From Haliscomenobacteraceae bacterium (GTDB lineage: Bacteria > Bacteroidota > Bacteroidia > Chitinophagales > Saprospiraceae): DNA of 64,000 bases. Shown in pieces: positions 62,412 through 64,000 of the stretch. Made by a program: the position numbers and the translations under genes. The notes under the pieces are model-generated. The model ran no database searches. It had not been told where the DNA came from and saw nothing but the letters and a program-made list of their open reading frames with translations. The stretch lies in assembly GCA_947501115.1 (NCBI GenBank), contig CANMVX010000016.1:17584-81583 (forward strand), in the 5' to 3' direction. Position 1 is the stretch's first letter; each line of letters starts with the position of its first letter.

Positions 62412-64000
62412 ATGAATTTAAAAGAGTTGAAACCAAGAAAGGCACTGAATAAAGCCTTTTTAAAAGTAAAACCAAACAGAATTGACATTGAAGGTTTCAA
62501 GACCCATCTCATTACTTTACTAGACAGAACAAATGACACGGAAAGCGAGGAGTTTCATAAAAACTTAGTTTCGGACTTTCTTAAAGACACATATTACAAG
62601 CAAACCCATTTTATAAATACGAAAGGTCGAAACGATCTTGTTATTCATAACGGACAACATGCGAACTCGACGGTTGGCGTGATCATTGAAGCGAAAAAGC
62701 CGACCAACAAAGCCGAAATGATTAGCACCAAAAAACTGAATGCAAAAGCGTTTCAGGAATTGGTGTTGTATTACTTAAGAGAGAGAATTACACATAAAAA
62801 TCTCGAAGTAAAATATTTGGTTGCGACCAATATTAATGAATGGTTCATTTTTGACGCTACACTATTCGACAGACTTTTCGCTCAAAATAAAATTTTTGTA
62901 AAACAATTCAATGACTTTGAAGACGGACGTTTGGCGGGTACCAAAACCGACTTTTTCTACAAACAAATTGCCGAGCCGTTTATTGACAGCATTACTTCTG
63001 AAATTGAATTTACTTACTTCAACCTTCAGGACTTTCAAAAACCGTTACGCAATACCGACAAAGCAGACGATAACTCGCTCATTGCTTTATTCAAGCTTTT
63101 ATCGCCAGAACATCTTTTAAAACTTCCCTTTACCAACGACAGTAACAGCCTTGACAAACGATTTTATGGTGAGTTGTTGCACATCATCGGCTTGACCGAA
63201 ACCAAAGAAGGAAGCAAAAAACTGATTGAGAGAAACAAAGCAGGTGAACGACACCCGGGAACAATCATTGAAGCTACGATTATTCAGCTTGACAGCTTAG
63301 ATAAACTGAGCCGGCTTGAAAAGACATACCAATTTGGGAATACGCAGGAGGAACGACTTTTTAATGTGGCCCTGGAACTTTCCATCACTTGGATTAATCG
63401 CATTTTGTTCTTGAAGTTGTTGGAAGCCCAACTCATCACTTATCACAAAGGTGACAAATCGTATTCCTTTCTCAATCTTGACAAAATAAAGAACTATGAC
63501 GATCTGAACGACTTGTTTTTTCAAGTGTTGGCGCGCAAATATGAAGAGCGAAACGAAGATGTAAAAAAGGCATTTGAAAAAACGCCTTATCTAAATTCTT
63601 CGCTTTTCGCGCCTACGGACATTGAGCAGGTTACCTTGTTTATCAGCAACTTGAAAGACGATAAAACCATTCCGATATTTTCACAAACGGTATTAAAAGA
63701 TCAGCAAGGTAAAAAGCGAACAGGCAAAATTTCCACGCTGCAATATTTCTTTGAGTTTTTAGATGCTTACGATTTTGGAGCAGAAGGCGGTGAAGAAATT
63801 CAGGAAGACAATAAAACACTTATTAATGCTTCGGTTCTCGGATTAATTTTCGAGAAAATAAATGGTTACAAAGACGGTTCATTTTTCACTCCCGGTTTCA
63901 TCACCATGTATATGTGTCGTGAAACCATTCGCAAAGCCGTTGTGCAGAAATTCAACGAAACCCAAGAATGGAATTGTACCACGCTAGAAGAAATTTACGA
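62412..64000 (+). CDS. Type IIG-like restriction-modification enzyme (5' part, runs off window)
   Basis: An open frame of 529 codons from ATG 62412 reaches the window end without a stop. The N-terminus carries a PD-(D/E)xK nuclease core: Asp75 in GRNDLVIHNGQ and Glu93-Ala-Lys95 in GVIIEAKKP. A long helical region follows, then at the end the beginning of an N6-adenine methyltransferase domain (GSFFTPGFITMYMCRETIR). This order fits single-chain type IIG (Eco57I-like) or BREX-PglX-related enzymes; the NPPY motif would lie beyond the edge. Codons ending in C (GAC, AAC, TTC) are more frequent than in neighbours, hinting at transfer. It is divergent from fic. Confidence 0.85.
   Translation, partial: MNLKELKPRKALNKAFLKVKPNRIDIEGFKTHLITLLDRTNDTESEEFHKNLVSDFLKDTYYKQTHFINTKGRNDLVIHNGQHANSTVGVIIEAKKPTNKAEMISTKKLNAKAFQELVLYYLRERITHKNLEVKYLVATNINEWFIFDATLFDRLFAQNKIFVKQFNDFEDGRLAGTKTDFFYKQIAEPFIDSITSEIEFTYFNLQDFQKPLRNTDKADDNSLIALFKLLSPEHLLKLPFTNDSNSLDKRFYGELLHIIGLTETKEGSKKLIERNKAGERHPGTIIEATIIQLDSLDKLSRLEKTYQFGNTQEERLFNVALELSITWINRILFLKLLEAQLITYHKGDKSYSFLNLDKIKNYDDLNDLFFQVLARKYEERNEDVKKAFEKTPYLNSSLFAPTDIEQVTLFISNLKDDKTIPIFSQTVLKDQQGKKRTGKISTLQYFFEFLDAYDFGAEGGEEIQEDNKTLINASVLGLIFEKINGYKDGSFFTPGFITMYMCRETIRKAVVQKFNETQEWNCTTLEEIY

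Overview
The window reads as chromosomal DNA of a low-GC, free-living member of the Bacteroidota; I cannot name the genus. The evidence is a PorQ-type type IX secretion (T9SS) protein, several proteins with T9SS C-terminal sorting tails, a hybrid two-component regulator (HTCS), CarboxypepD_reg-like TonB-dependent receptors, a CzcA pump fused to its TolC channel, and promoters with the Bacteroidota -7 element TAnnTTTG (best case: TTTG-N20-TATATTTG before tRNA-Val).

Layout. 1-5400 is gene-poor: an exported methyltransferase-like protein, PorQ, a HicA/HicB toxin-antitoxin pair followed by a DUF3024 protein, and long spacers holding decayed repeats. 5386-13872 is a tightly packed minus-strand run (MORN lipoprotein, UDP-glucose dehydrogenase, sorbosone-dehydrogenase-like lipoprotein, TPR/PD40 protein, 2-oxo-acid dehydrogenase E2, CinA, BirA). 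13943-27491 is mostly housekeeping: RsfS, FtsH, EamA transporter, peroxiredoxin, ClpS, a Kelch-TM-winged-helix sensor, tRNA-Asn, PfkB kinase, RlmN, aminopeptidase P, RpoN, class III aminotransferase and GH25 lysozyme. tRNA-Val follows, then a divalent-metal efflux operon (27706-33629) and a facing TonB receptor.

36280-59637 is accessory and catabolic: a GH20-type hydrolase, a DUF234 ATPase behind twin palindromes, an exported Gfo/Idh/MocA oxidoreductase, DinB, and a polysaccharide-utilisation-like locus at 41280-55047. That locus has a sulfatase, a TonB receptor without a SusD partner, two T9SS-secreted beta-helix proteins, GH88 and an HTCS. The set suggests breakdown of a sulfated, uronate-containing glycan: secreted beta-helix lyases cut it, the receptor imports oligomers, GH88 removes the unsaturated uronate, the sulfatase desulfates, and the HTCS senses products. 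A truncated zeta toxin, a sugar-isomerase-like protein, a sialidase and a CotH gene broken by one in-frame TAA follow.

59683-64000 looks like a toxin/defence island: a frameshifted nucleotidyltransferase, a SLOG-like protein, DUF2442, a Fic protein behind a four-half-site operator, and the 5' part of a type IIG-like restriction-methylation enzyme that runs off the window. The strongest leads are non-coding operator architectures (Fic, DUF234 ATPase, zeta, Kelch sensor) and three lesions (CotH, nucleotidyltransferase, zeta).
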